DNA of 64,000 bases from the NCBI GenBank assembly GCA_008921705.1, contig VFFE01007486.1:3665044-3729043 (forward strand). Direction: 5' to 3'. The position numbers were made by a program, and so were the translations under genes. The notes under the pieces were generated by a model. The model was not told the DNA's origin and did no database searches. It was given only the letters and a program-made list of their open reading frames with translations. Source of the stretch: Burhinus oedicnemus (taxonomy: Eukaryota; Chordata; Aves; Charadriiformes; Burhinidae). Of the stretch, positions 40,247-53,017 are shown piece by piece. Numbering within the stretch: the stretch's first letter is position 1; every line of letters starts with the position of its first letter.

Positions 40247-40345
40247 TCCTCAGCTAGAGTAAATTGGTGTAGCTCCACAATGGAGCAAAATATTGACTTC
40301 AATGGAGCAACACCGATTAACACTGGGTGAGGATCGGATCCTGAT
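40247..40345. repeat. Palindromic interspersed repeat, copy with both arms
   Basis: Two imperfect inverted arms of about 31 bases (40247-40277 and 40303-40333) pair at roughly three quarters of positions. They flank a short centre containing 'ttgacttcaatgg'. The left arm reads 'tcctcagctagagtaaattg' and the right arm ends 'gggtgaggatcggatcc'. The same wording recurs at 5729-5800 and 55225-55272. The architecture is that of a short non-autonomous palindromic element (MITE-like). I recall this 'gaggatctgg' family as widespread in reptile and bird DNA but cannot assign a database name. Confidence 0.65.
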
Positions 40346-41821
40346 CAAATTGAAACTCAATTGAAATTGCTGTGCTTCACCTGGTGTTTATTCGCACCTC
40401 ACATCAAAACCATGCAAAGCTATGAATTCTGCATGATTTTGATCTAAAGCCACACACCATATATGCTTGAAATTGAGCTCAGGTCATTCAGGAGTTCCAC
40501 AATGCTAAGGAAATCTTTTGATAAATATGGTTTGCGTTACTAGTTTGTAACAAAACTCCACACCAGGTGACTTTTGTGTGGTCTGGTGTTTCATTGTGAA
40601 CATTTTGCACTGCTCTAATGAAACATGATTTCTAAGACAACGAGGGGATAAAAAAAGAGTTTCTATTCAATGTTTTACCCACGAGTTCCGCAATATGCAC
40701 ACAAACTGCAACCACAACGTTAAAATCCTGATGTCTAAAATTTGAAACCTCATTCCTTATTAAAGCACCTAAATAATGCTAGTGTGATCTTCTAGAGATT
40801 CTGTGCAGTAGGCAGCGCTCATTATTGGTACAACTGCAAGTCAAAGCACTTTGCCTTAGGTCTTTACATGATCTGGGATTTCATCAGAGCTTGTAGAGAG
40901 ATTAAGACTAGGTTTTCAGACGTATTTATGCAAAAAGGTACCTGAAAGTGCAGGTGGCCATCTAGGGACAGATCTGGTGTAGGCATTGGGCTCTTTAGAA
41001 AGGGACAGGAAAGTCCCTGTGTGTAGAGCTCACCCAGTACTGGCCAAGAAGTAACACACTGACAGGAACCCTTTCACTCTGGAGCTTTGGTGGCAGTCAC
41101 AGCTCTGGGCACATGGGATCACGAGCCTGGAATGTAAGTTGCTTAACCTAGACAAAAGTATTTGCATACACTTACACATTTGTTGCATGTACATGAATCT
41201 GCTGCCTTGCCTTTTCCATGCAAGAAACGTGTATGCCACATGCACAGTAGGCCAGATGCCTCCAAGAAGCTTTGAACTTACTGTATTTGCCCTGGACAGC
41301 TGATTTGTGCATGTGGGGTAGATTTGATACACACAGGCAAAATGCACGTCTGGGTTTTCTGGATTGCTCCAGGTGAAGTTTTTGGTAGAAAAAGAAGATA
41401 CATCGAGGCAAACTGTGACAAATGGCAGGCTTATGTTAGTGAGGCTTACGACAATGCTTACAACCTCTCACTGTCCTTAGTAGAAAAGGACAAAGACAAA
41501 ACAAGGGCAAGTATTTCCCATCCAGATGAGTCCACAGTGTGGTGGGCAGCAATAGATCCCTTCAGGTGAGGTGAGTAGAGTACGTGGGTGCTTCCCTGTG
41601 GGAGAGCACTCTAAGCTGTAGGCTCCTATATGCAGCCCTGCCATCCTGAGCCTTTCAGAAGAGGAGAGAGAGGAATGTATTATTTGATACTTCTAATGAA
41701 GCTTTGGAGGAAGAAGAGTACCCACCTGCTCAGAGTTAGGCAGATGCAGCAATACAGGCAACCAAAATTCTAGCCATGTGGAAAAATTAAAGTAAACGGT
41801 GAGAGGCCACCTGAACCTAAG

Positions 41822-41865
41822 TTCTAGGGTTAGAACTAACATCTAACCCTAATTCTAGGGTTAGA
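41822..41865. repeat. Telomere-like direct and inverted words
   Basis: The 13-mer 'ttctagggttaga' occurs twice (41822-41834 and 41853-41865). The reverse-complement word 'tctaaccctaa' lies between them at 41842-41852, abutting the second copy to form a hairpin. The words contain TTAGGG-related sequence (TAGGGTTAG) but no true tandem TTAGGG array. Confidence 0.8.
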
Positions 41866-44608
41866 TGGCACTGAGACAATCTCCAGGTTTCATGTGGCTC
41901 AGTTCCATGCAATAAATTCACGAGTCTTTTGCTGAATGTAGCCTATCATACATTGCATGAGATTTAAGAAGAGGTAAGGTATGGACAACTTCAGCGGGGA
42001 AGTTCCTTACACTCCTGCAGTGTTATTACTGTGCCTTTCCCAAAATGCTGCCATCTTAACATGGCTGAGCTGTGCAGGATCTGTTTATACCTGCACCTCA
42101 CTAAGCCACTTCAACTCAGCATTGCTTTCTAAAACACATAATCTGGCACAAGACTGAACTCCTCATAAGGCACAGAGCCAAGGCCATCTTAAAAATCCTT
42201 ATTGTGAGAGGAAATGTTTTCTTTTATATATAGCTCAATGTTTATATCACTCCCAAAGTACAGGCCGCCTGAGGGAAACCCTTTCCTAATCTGTAAAACC
42301 TTGAATTTATGTATTCCATCTTTTAGCAAAGTGACAAGCTATGAAAATCCTGCACATTCCTATCTCTTCATTTAAAGATGTATCAACATGAGGTTCATCA
42401 GATGAGAGCAGACGACCAAACAGCTGCATTACTCTCCAGCTACCAATAAAGATAAACTCGTGGGAAAGGGCAAACCAAGGGAATGAGTCCATGGACTTCT
42501 ACTCTCCAATGCCTTTCAAATAACCCTGTGTGTCTCCTTTACTGAGATTTTCAGATATGCTCTCTTGCATCTTTGAGAATCTTGTCCTTAGCACCCAATT
42601 CCCATCGCATCCTGGCATTCAGTGGGTTTAAATGTAAGCATTCACATCCTGGCTTATACACTGATTGGTTCTGTATTATTACAATACTTTGAAATCTCCA
42701 GTGGTGCTCTGACCATTAAGCCAAGATGTAAATTAGATAGATTGGATTAGCATTTTCCTATAGGGAAATGGCATGCTTCTTTATTCAGTATAAGGGCTTA
42801 CTGCTGGCATGATTCTTTAGTCATGAAGACAAGAATGTATTATATTCAACAATGGTACAGATGCCTGAACAAAACATTATAATATGTCACTCATTTCTCT
42901 TGGAAGCCTCTCATGCTCTCTGGATTGTAGCCATAGTGGTACTTGACTCTAACTTCCACTGTCTTTCACAGAAGAAAGTGATGCAGGAACTGGGAGGCGA
43001 GAAGATAAAAATAGCTAAGCTTTCCCCATTGAAATTTCAACATGTGAGAGAATGGAGGGAACGCTTCCTCTCTCCCTTGGGAAAATTAGTCCTGTTATTG
43101 CCAGCACCAAACCCAACATCATCTTCCGTGGTCTAGTGTAAAATACTTCTCTGGGTCGAAATTACTTGATGAAAATGCTTATTTTCAAAGGCTTTCTATT
43201 TTGGGTCTTCAGTGTGTCCATTTACAGCACAGGAGAACCCTAAAAATTTTGCATAGTACAGTGTTTAATTTTACTTAGGCTACCATCCCTTCCCAGTCCC
43301 GTAAAAAGGTTTACATACAATAGATCACAGAGACCATAAACTAAAGACAAAGACCTACACAATACTGTTGAGGTAATCCTTTGTGCTCTGCACATACCAG
43401 TGCTGTACAATATTTGAGGAAAAGCACAATAGACTATTTCAGACATCTGTTTTTAAGGTTGCAGAACACTACAATGTAAAAAGCAGACGCTACAAAGAAC
43501 TCACATTTCCAGCAACTTCAAATGATCCTGGATACTCAGTGGAGAGCACCAAACTGAGTAACTGCTCTCCCAACTGACAACAATAGTATGATGTTAAATG
43601 AGACAGATTCATGCTGCCAGTGTGTTGTACTGTGATGATTTCTTTGCTTTCCATATGATGAAATAGGTGGTAAGCAGAGTTCGACAACCATGCGTTTGCC
43701 TTATCATATTCGCTGCTAATTCCACTATTAGGTACTATATCAGATTTCAGTGCCCTGTTTCAAAAAGCCCAGCATCTGCTTATTAGAATTTACACCACTA
43801 TTTAGTCAACAGGCAGCATAAATTCTAAATAAAACTGCTTACTACAGCTACAGTTCTGTATAGTTCCAATATATTAAATACTTTATCAAAAACCAATTCA
43901 GGGATCATGTAATGATGAAGCTGAAACAAAGCAGCTTTCAGGCAGCTGCTCAGCATTCCTCCTTCTGCCTTGTTTTCTTTTCCCTAAATGAAAGGAAACA
44001 AAGGTTCCTGTTTGTTCTAAACCTCCTGCCCATAGCACAGCATCCTCCATTGCAAGCCAAAAGCACAGTGGCCATCAGCAACATAGCTGGGCTTTGGTGA
44101 AAGCAAATGCTTCACTGAAGTACATTGTTCCTTTCAGACAAGTAAAACAAATGCATTCTATCACCTCCACAACTTTTAACAGTCACTCAATTTCTCTGTC
44201 ATCTCAAGTAGGATGTTTAAAAAGCCTTCTTAAAGTCCACGTTTGCAAGTTCTGGAGAACACCATGAGGTGAGGATGGGTTGCGTATTTTTGATCCAAAG
44301 ATGTCTAATTTTCCCTTAGTGAGAAAGAGAACTCTAAAACCCTTCAGCTCCAGAGACTTGCACAGAGTTCAAAACTGCTTTTTTGTCTGCTACCACTTTC
44401 TGCCATCTTTTGCATACTCTGGATCTTAAGTTTGTGCCTCATGACAAAGACTGCTGCAAAGTACTCCAGGACTTTGTGAAGGCACTGTACCACCTACAAA
44501 GCAAAGATGGTCTTCAGCTCCTTCGCAGTATATGGCTCAGCAGTGGGCTTCCTGCCAGAGCTCTGCATAGCGATCTTACAGCACTCCAGATCCCAGTAGG
44601 AAAACATT

Positions 44609-44652
44609 TGGGGGGTTGTTGTTGTTAGTTTGTTGGTTTTTTTTTTTCTTAA
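44609..44652 (+). repeat. G/T-rich low-complexity tract
   Basis: 'ggggggttgttgttgttag' followed by 'tttgttgg' and a T run. It is similar in kind to the tract at 12.4 kb. Confidence 0.75.
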
Positions 44653-47600
44653 AGGCTTCTAAAGTATCTTCTTGAAAGAGAGCCTGGCTTATGTTTTCTA
44701 TGCACTTCTCACAGGAAGCAGACAGAAAAAAGCAGCAAAAAACAGAAAAATAAAGCAGTAGCCACCATATACTTAATCAGATGAAAACCATATTTTCTTT
44801 TCTTTTTTTTTAGCTATTAAAGAAAACCTGCCAGTGTCTCTGCTTGTGCTATAAGTTGTCAGTCAACAGCTGTTTGCAAGCTAGATCATGGGAAGCTAAG
44901 GCCCCATATATCGTGTTCCTTCAGCTGAGGATTATAGCATTTAACCACAGCCTAGGTAATAATGCTTGAAACCTTGGCTTGATTCACCCTTGTTCTGGGG
45001 CAGGTAAGTGCAAATCTAACAAATCTAGAATGAGCACAGGTCATGGCAATACCCTAGGTAATTTGGTAGTGAATAAGAATGTGCTTTACAGCCTGTTCTC
45101 AGGGCTTGTCTGCTGGACAGTTAAATGACTTGGGACTTTATAAAAGACTTCCATAAGAGTTTTGCTCTGAGAACACGCTTAATCCATCCATATTTTGCTG
45201 GCAGTACACCAGTATGGGGACAGATCTGGCTGCCGCCCTGTCCCCCACCCTTCCTCCCATGCACATACTCCTGGTGAATAGCAGCTTGGAGACAAGGGCA
45301 GTATATAAAAGTTTTCTGAGCAAACTTACCACTAGTGAGACCTGTTTTGATAAAAAAGTAAGAACAATCCAGACACAATCTTAACACAGGGCTAGCCTGA
45401 AAAGAACCCAATGTCTTTATGACCAATTATGGGCAAAGAAGCTTTTGTTTTGATAATAATGGGTTTGACGATATCTGTCTTCAGAAGGAGGATGTAATGT
45501 TTCCTACATGACATACCTTCTGTATTGTGTCTTGTTTTCCTGTGTTCTCTCTTTTCCAGGTTCTATTTGCCTCTCAAATCTTTTCTTGGGTGATATCCCA
45601 TTTTTGTTTCATTGCTTTTTGTCCTTAGAATAGCACATCATTTATATTATGTGTTGGAAAAATGTTGGTTTTATGGATGTTCTGTCTGTCTCCTGTGCTA
45701 AGTAGCACATGAATGAATTTAGCAATCTGACAAAACTGAGACTAAAATGTAAAGACCCTCTTAAATATCCAACATAAGTGAAAAAAATCTATTAAAGAAA
45801 CCTTAGGTGTTTGGCACTAGGGTTTTTCTTGCTCATTGCAAGTATATCTAGCTCTCTGCATGGTTCATCATGAATATTCATTTATATGCCAGACAGAGCA
45901 TTTGAATCTAGATTTTTCTTTGTTCCTCATCCTAGGTATTTTATATACATTTAGGCAATATCTACCCAGAGTAAGGACAGGAAAGAGGGGTGCTCACCTA
46001 CATATTATGGAGGAGAAAAGTCAAATATGCCCAACTCCTGCCAACTGAAGCTACCTCTGCTGTGCCCAGAGGAGGTGCTGCAGGTTCATTGTGGCTGCTG
46101 AACAATCACTACCAGCTGGAAGGAGTTAGTTACTAAGAGTGGCCCAACAAAGAGCAGAAGTCATGCCCAGCAGCCAAAAGCATCTCACTGCAGTTCTGTC
46201 TCTGCAGGTTACACTCCAGGTCCACAGACACTTTGCATGCAAGGAAGAATACCTACATGCTGTAGGGTGCATTTCAAAGTTCATGCATGTCTTTGCCTTG
46301 GAAAAGAGTTTGTTTTTTCTCTACATTAGAAGCTCCTCAAAACAGGTAACCTTTTCCCACTGCACAAGTATCAGAGCAGATACAGCCTTTATCTGAGCAG
46401 AGAAAAGAGAAGGGCTGCACAGCCACATGGATGCAACCATGCCATGGGACAGCTCTGTATGCCATCCAGCCAGTGCTTATGGATGGATCTCTCTAAAACG
46501 TCTCTACCCATGTCATTAAATCTGTGTCCGATTGCACTCGGTACAGTGCGGTCTGGACTGAGTAGGGATCCTCATCTCTACACAGTTAAAATCACAGATG
46601 TTAATTCTTTTAGAGGCAAATATGGGCATCTCAGTAAAGAGGATGGTTAGTTAACCAGTAAAGGTGAATATATCCCCGTGACAATAATCATTCTACATGG
46701 AGCAGATTTTCATGGATGGGAATTGTTAGCAGTTCATTTCTGTTTGAGAACCTGAATTAGTCACATGAAGCTGCATTAAGGCTTTTTGGTGCTCAGGCAC
46801 CACTTCTTACCATTATCTCAGCGCCCTGTCCTCACTTTCTTCCCAGTGTGGCCATACTTGCCCTGGCATGCTCTCCCTCTTGAGCCACTAGCAACTTCTT
46901 CCAGATGTTTCCACTACACTGGTCACAGCCCAGAAACCTGGGCAGCGCTGGTAGCACATGAGAATCAGGCATGTTTGTACCCATGTGGCATCCTTTTTTT
47001 ATTGCTTTTATTGAACACTTCTATATAAAGAACATATTTGTAGGAATCAAGTTTCATTTCTGAATAATTACATATATGAAAATGAACTGAGTAATTGAAT
47101 TCCAATGAATAATTCAAGCAGCTGTAATATTTGAATCTATAATCTGCCAGAGTGTTATATGATCTTATTTCCATTTGATTCCTGAGAGGAAGTGCCTTAC
47201 AAGCACTGGTACATAAAGTTGTCTCTAAACACAGACACCATCCATCGTAAATGTTTAATGTCCAATCATGAATTACAGCACCTGTTTTAAGTGATCAGCT
47301 ACTAAAGGATATATAAAAAAAAGAGGACGGAAATAGGGGTTTCTTTCAAGGAAGATTATTTCCTGCTGTTGAATTTCTACATCTCAATAAAGTGCCAAAT
47401 TCAGTCTTTGTTCTTGCAACATCTACTGTGCGTATAGCTGAAAACTGAAACAAAGATCTTAGCATGGAATTTCAGCTACAACACCAAATATTTCAACCTC
47501 ATTTTGCATGCACATTGATTTAAAGCCTTGGTTCTCTCTGTACATGTGATATACTACAAAACAGGGCCCACAAACCTTTGTTCACTTTCTCAGTGATTTT

Positions 47601-47872
47601 TCCATCAATCTTGTCTCTATCACAATTGGTTTTAGCATTCCTGATAATTTGTAAAATGTCATTTTTATTACACACACTCATATTCACCTGCAAAAAATAT
47701 ATTCCATGGATCCGCTATGAAAATTTTTTTCTAATCAGGATAATACCTTAAGAGTTAAGTGACATGCAATGAATAATGAAGAGTCAGCAGTAAGTGGTAA
47801 AACTCAGTGCCTTACTAAAAATAAATAAAATACAGAGGAAAGTAAAAATAATAGGATTTAACAGAGAATGGC

Positions 47873-47882
47873 GGGGGGGGGG
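47873..47882 (+). repeat. G10 homopolymer
   Basis: Ten consecutive G within an otherwise AT-rich stretch. Confidence 0.9.
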
Positions 47883-48193
47883 AACCTCACAGACTGTTTT
47901 GGAATGATTCACATGCAGAAAAATGGGGAAAAATTCACAGTGGATCTGTTTCTCAGGGAGTTTGGTCCAGGTCTCACTGGCAAGAGTGAAGAGGCAGACT
48001 TCAAAAATATGACGCAAGGAGAAAGACATAAAAAAATGGAGTGAGGGAAAGGACTTCGTGCCACTTTTTCCTTTTGGCCTTTATATTCTACACACATTTT
48101 CCTTACCCTTACTCATACTTGTTCGTCTGGGGGAAATGTTGGGATTGGGAAGTGATCCATGAGAATGAAGCAGCTTGAAAAGCATTATATTAG

Positions 48194-48357
48194 TCTGTGG
48201 AATAAGTAATACTTCAACCAAGTGAAGTAATGGAAACCGCTTCACCCAAGTCATTTAAAATTGGACTGAATAAGGCACTGGAGATTATGCTGAAGGGAAC
48301 AATTCTGCATTGGCAGGAGTATGGACAAGATGACTTAATAGATCTAGTGTCCATGTG
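48194..48357 (+). mobile_element. Old CR1/L3-type 3' end
   Basis: The sequence 'ctgtggaataagtaatactt' corresponds to the WNRLP-like codons of old CR1 copies. It is followed by 'gtcatttaaaattggactga', 'aaggcactggagattatgc', 'gaacaattctgcattggcag' and 'tatggacaagatgacttaat'. That is the order of the C-terminal ORF2 and 3' UTR of ancient amniote CR1 elements (intact: 'aaagcactggagaatat', 'gcactggcagggg', 'atggactagatgacctaata'). No further upstream ORF2 similarity is evident. The copy is a dead, 5'-truncated fragment. Confidence 0.75.
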
Positions 48358-51300
48358 CCAAATCCTGAGATCCGGATCCAGTTTTTATTACTCTATCGTT
48401 ACTAAAGTTGAACTTCCATTCACGTTATTGGGAGCTCAACCTGACACAAGGAAAAAATAACCAAGACCTTCAGGATTTATGCATAAAAACTACTTCCTTA
48501 TCATTTTAAAACTAAACCTGCTACATAATAATTTTAAAGTTTGAGGGCAAAAATAATAGATCTATATAGAGCACTCCTTGAATTATTCCTAACAGCCTGC
48601 CCAGAAAAGTTACACAGAGTTTATCTAGTTTAACTGGTTAAGACTTGCCAGAACCTTTGATCAGTGAAAACCTTACGGCTCACTTGAAATAAATCTCTGT
48701 GTGTATGCTACACCGGTCCTGAAATGGATGAAAATATCTGTGAATAAAATATTGCAATGAACATTAAAGTTTAAGTATGCTTTGCCATTTAAGCATGGGA
48801 ACAGTATCAGAAGTTGTTGTTAAAAGGCATGTAATGTAAATATAAGCAACAGCATTTTTCCCTTTTCTTCATTAAATATCAGTGGGGCATTTCAATGTAA
48901 ATGATAGAAGATTCAGGCTAAATGGAGTCTGTTTTCCTTGGTGTAAAAATGTGTGTAGAAGGATCAAGGCTCTTCAGAGATTGTGCTAAATTTTTATTTG
49001 TTTTAGTTTTAAAACAAAATAGTACTAATTAAACCAAAATTATTCCAGAAATGCCATTAACGTATTTAAAATGAGAGAGCTGAGGGTGCTCTGGGGACAG
49101 AGATCTGTATGTCCTTGTATGTACACAAGGGTTGGTTTAGATGCAGTTAAATAGTTCCAATTTTCACTTCATTCCCATTCACGCCAATACCTGTTGCCCA
49201 CTAAGATTATTCCTGACATGTGTGAATCAGTTCCCTCTGGCACACTATAGAGTAATCATAGACAGAAAAATCAAAAGCCACATTGAGTGTACTGGAAAAA
49301 AAACAGTCAGAAAGAAAGCTGAGGTAGCAAATTCTTTCTTTATTTTGTGATGTGCAGAGATATATATTAGTTATACTAAAGTTAAAACTTCCCAATATGG
49401 GGGAGAGGATTGGGAACTGTAGGACAGTGGAATTTCTTCCCTTCTAATAAAAAAGCCATGTTAAAAGTTTGTTGGATTCTTATTAAAGATTTTTACACTA
49501 TACCGAAAATTTTCAGAGGAACTTCAAAATTTCTCTTTCTTAGAATTCTTATTTGTGCTTATACTGAGCACTAGTCTGCAGTCTGCATGAAGGGATGAGA
49601 TTTTTCTCATATCTTTCTGGAGTAAGGTTATTGCCCAACCCTATAAAGCTACGAAAAGTTATGTGTGTTCCCCAAATGGGAAGAACAGAAGTCTTATCTT
49701 ATTTCTTTCTTTTCGTTTTTGGGTTTTTTTAAGTTTGGGGTTTTTTTTTCCACAGAGGCTGTAGGAAACCTGGCATATCATCTTTAAAAATATCACTAAA
49801 TCAAAGTGAAACTCAACAGTGAGCACATCCAGGTATGGGAGAAAGAGCTGCTGCCTTCAAGCAGCTGGAGGAGAGATGATGGCGATGAATTAACCTTGGA
49901 GGGATTCACAGTTGGCCCCTGGGTGTGCAGACAGAATGACTTGTAGCCTGATGCTGACCCTACCCTTGTCCAGATGAAGACATAAGCAGGAGGTTCCCTT
50001 TTCTAGAAGGTACGGCTTAGCTGGCGCAGCCAGCTGTATGGCTCCTAGCCACACAGGTCAAAGAAGTTTCCAAGGCTAAATAAAAACAGGTAGATCTGTC
50101 AAGTCTGAGCCGTCAGTAGAACTCAGGCACTGGCTGCTCTCTTGCATGCCCCTGCAAGTGAGGACACATTTCACAGCACAGTGCAGTGCTTTTTCCTTCA
50201 TGGTCCTACATGTCCACCTGTCAAGGGCACAGCATCACAGCTGTAATGTATCAAGAGAAAGAGAAAGGGAGCAATGCCCCCTGCCCTGTCCCAAACTCAA
50301 TAGAAGACAATCCCTAGCTGCAGCTTTGCCGCAGCTAAGCTACATCCACCCACACGGGACACAGATTACTCCTTTCACTGGCACAAGCCCATTTTGCCAG
50401 ATACTTTGCTGGACAGATTGAAAAACTATCACATGCCAGAGACAAAAAGGTATTGAAGAGGCTGAGGAGAAAACACAAGTGGTCTGACACTGCTGCTCTG
50501 ACAGAACGAGCATTAGGCAGCTATTATTGATTGCATAATTTTAGAGGAGCACAGGGCTGCCTTAATTTGCACCACCTACATAAGCAGCTGTAGTTGACCA
50601 TTGGCACGGGGAACAAGAACAGAAGACGTGCAGAGATAGATATTGTTAATATTGTATTATTCCATTAGTACTTCACGAAGACCGAAGCATGCATCAGGTT
50701 TCCCCGCCTCAAGCTGTTCAAGCATGAGACAAAAAGACTAATTGCTGCCTAGAGAGGTTATGGTTTGTACAATGACCAGAACTGCTGCAGTCCTCCCCAG
50801 CTTTAGCTATACCCTGTAGATGCACCTGATTGCTTGGCCTATCATTATTTTTAAAGCAAATAAAATGTCTTTCTGCTTCTTTGGGTATGGAAGGCATCAC
50901 TTTCACAGTATGCTTCATCTGGAACTCTATTTAAGTAAACTCAGGAGAGCATATTCTATATAGGCAATACAAAATCATGTGTGATTTTTTTGTTGTTGTT
51001 TCAATAAACAGGGCTTGAGTAATGTCAGGGTTTATGGCTTTTATTTTATTTGGAGGGACTACTTTTTAACGGAAGCAGGAAGCAGTCCTTGGACGCAGTA
51101 AGTCACAATGTATAAATAGCTCTACTGAGAGTATAACAAAGGCTCTTTTGTGCATTTTTACCAGCAGAGCCAATCATATATGCAACTTAGTAACACAAAA
51201 ATAACTCATCCCTACTTATGACACCTCTACCTTATAAAAAATTATTAAGACATCCATTTAGAATTTCTACCAAAAGCATTGCATTGCTTAGGAGAAGTCA

Positions 51301-52917
51301 CACAGAAGTTGAAATTATTTTCTTTAATAATTGTAGAGAAATTCAAGAAATTTGTTGTTGTCTCCTTACTAAATAGAGCATACAGTTAATTCATCCTGAA
51401 TTGGAATACACTTGTGGAAATATGCTTCTCCATATGGTTTCATATTTATTTCTGCAAGGTGAATACAGTGACAGGATTTTTTCAAATTAGACTATACAAT
51501 TTTTTTATTAAATCAAAACCAGTAGAGTTCCTACTTAGCAAGCATTCTGGACCTCATTTTAAGCCATTTGAAGGAGGTCTGAAGTTTATTGGACTTTAAA
51601 TACATCCTTTTCTCCATCAAGGGTCTTTTAAAGGATAGTTTAATCTGACTAATTTACCTTCAGGAATTTCATTTTACATGCCAGGCTCTGGGACTGTCAA
51701 ATCCTTCGACTTTTCATTCTTATCAAACATAATAAAGCAATCATATATAACCAGTAGGATGTATTTTTTTAGTTTTTATCCAAATGCCATTTTCAAATCC
51801 AATTTAGGTCACATAGGATGCCAATTTCGTACAGTTAAGAAGTTAGACGGGTTTTCCAAAGAAAGATTATCAGTAGTAAGTATAAACATATGTCAGTTCA
51901 TTAACTCTTTAAAAATATCCAGCACATCAGACTTCATTCCCTCCTACATATTCAAATAATACAGTAGGTCCTACTTGAGGCTTTGTAAGGTCCTGATACA
52001 AAGACTCCCAAAACTAGTGGAAATCTTTTGCTTTCCTAGTGGGGTTTGTACTGAGGCAAAAGCCAATACATCCAAACATTTTACTGAGTGGGCTTGATCA
52101 CACCTTGAGATTTGGGACAGGTAACAGCCCCGTGCCGCCTGTTCCAGCCACTGGTTAGAATAGCTTCCAGTGAAATATTCTCCAGCTGCTCCATAACTTA
52201 AAGAGTTATTATGTCCTACTTATAACCAGAGACAGAAGCTAAATTTGCCTATTGTCAGTCAATCATCCCCTCTTCCCCCTCTCTCCTGCAAATGTAATAC
52301 TCCATTTTTACCTGTCTAATAAAAAAAGCTTTTTCCCATTTGGTTAAAATCAATACAGCTTCTCCACAAGGCGTTGATTTGCATTTCTTAATCACGAATA
52401 TTTTTTTTCCAGTGTTATGATAGAGCTTAGGAAGTATTTTTTTCTCCCTGTACTTTGAGAAAGAAAGGTTCTTTTATTTCCAACTCTAGGAGCAACCAAA
52501 TCTAAATCCATGCTAATCCCTAAAGTCAAGTAAATTCTAACAACTCCTTAGAAGTAGTACTAACATTACCAATTACTTTCTTCCTCTGGTTAGCGTAATG
52601 CAAATTGATACAGACCAATGAAAGTGAGTTTGATTTCCCTGTGCAAATGAATTAGTTGGTATACCAAAAATCAGTAATATACCCAACTTGTATTATGTGC
52701 TAAGCATCTTATTCCTTGTATACACAGAATATTTTAAGATTTATAAAGTATTCGTATATTTCTTACACTTGGTGAAAAAGTGAGCCTGTCTTTAGTGGAG
52801 CTTTGTACTCTAATGGGGATAGATGAGGATTCTGCCAAATCCAATACACAACTCTCATTAACATAAGCAAGGTGAAGTTTCACTGTTATCTATCGTTAAA
52901 TAAAAGTTACGAGGGAC
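48358..52917. other. Unique AT-rich DNA, no gene seen
   Basis: Contains the T-rich tract at 49703. Frames of up to 93 codons are unrecognised. The sequence around 50500-50580 looks complex and could be conserved, without firm support. Confidence 0.5.
49703..49750 (+). repeat. T-rich low-complexity tract
   Basis: T runs interrupted by GGG/GGGG ('gggtttttttaagtttgggg'). Confidence 0.75.
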
Positions 52918-53017
52918 TGTCCTCCTTCTGTATGTCCAAATATATATATAATATATAAATATATATAACTTCTTATGTCATGTACATTAATGTATTTGGA
53001 CATACAGAAGGAGGACA
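52918..53017. repeat. Perfect 25-bp inverted repeat around an AT-rich loop
   Basis: Bases 52918-52942 and 52993-53017 are exact reverse complements over 25 bases (left arm begins 'tgtcctccttctgtatgtcc'). The 50-base spacer starts with a run of TA alternation and ends with the 12-base palindrome 'tacattaatgta', which overlaps the right arm. The sequence could extrude as a cruciform or fold as a hairpin in RNA. No transposon family was recognised, and no target duplication outside the arms is obvious. An imperfect extension outward ('gggac' against 'attcc') is weak. Confidence 0.9.

Larger units (their letters stand above)
40346..48193. other. Unique DNA, no gene seen
   Basis: Contains the telomere-like words at 41822 and low-complexity tracts at 44609 and 47873. 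Frames of 60-105 codons are unrecognised. Confidence 0.5.

Noticed and set aside
41822..41865. Interstitial telomeric array
   Set aside because: No tandem TTAGGG units; only three related words in mixed orientation.
44383..44628. 81-codon plus frame with a protein-like look (Leu-rich)
   Set aside because: No family recognised, no splice context of note, and it ends in a G/T low-complexity tract.
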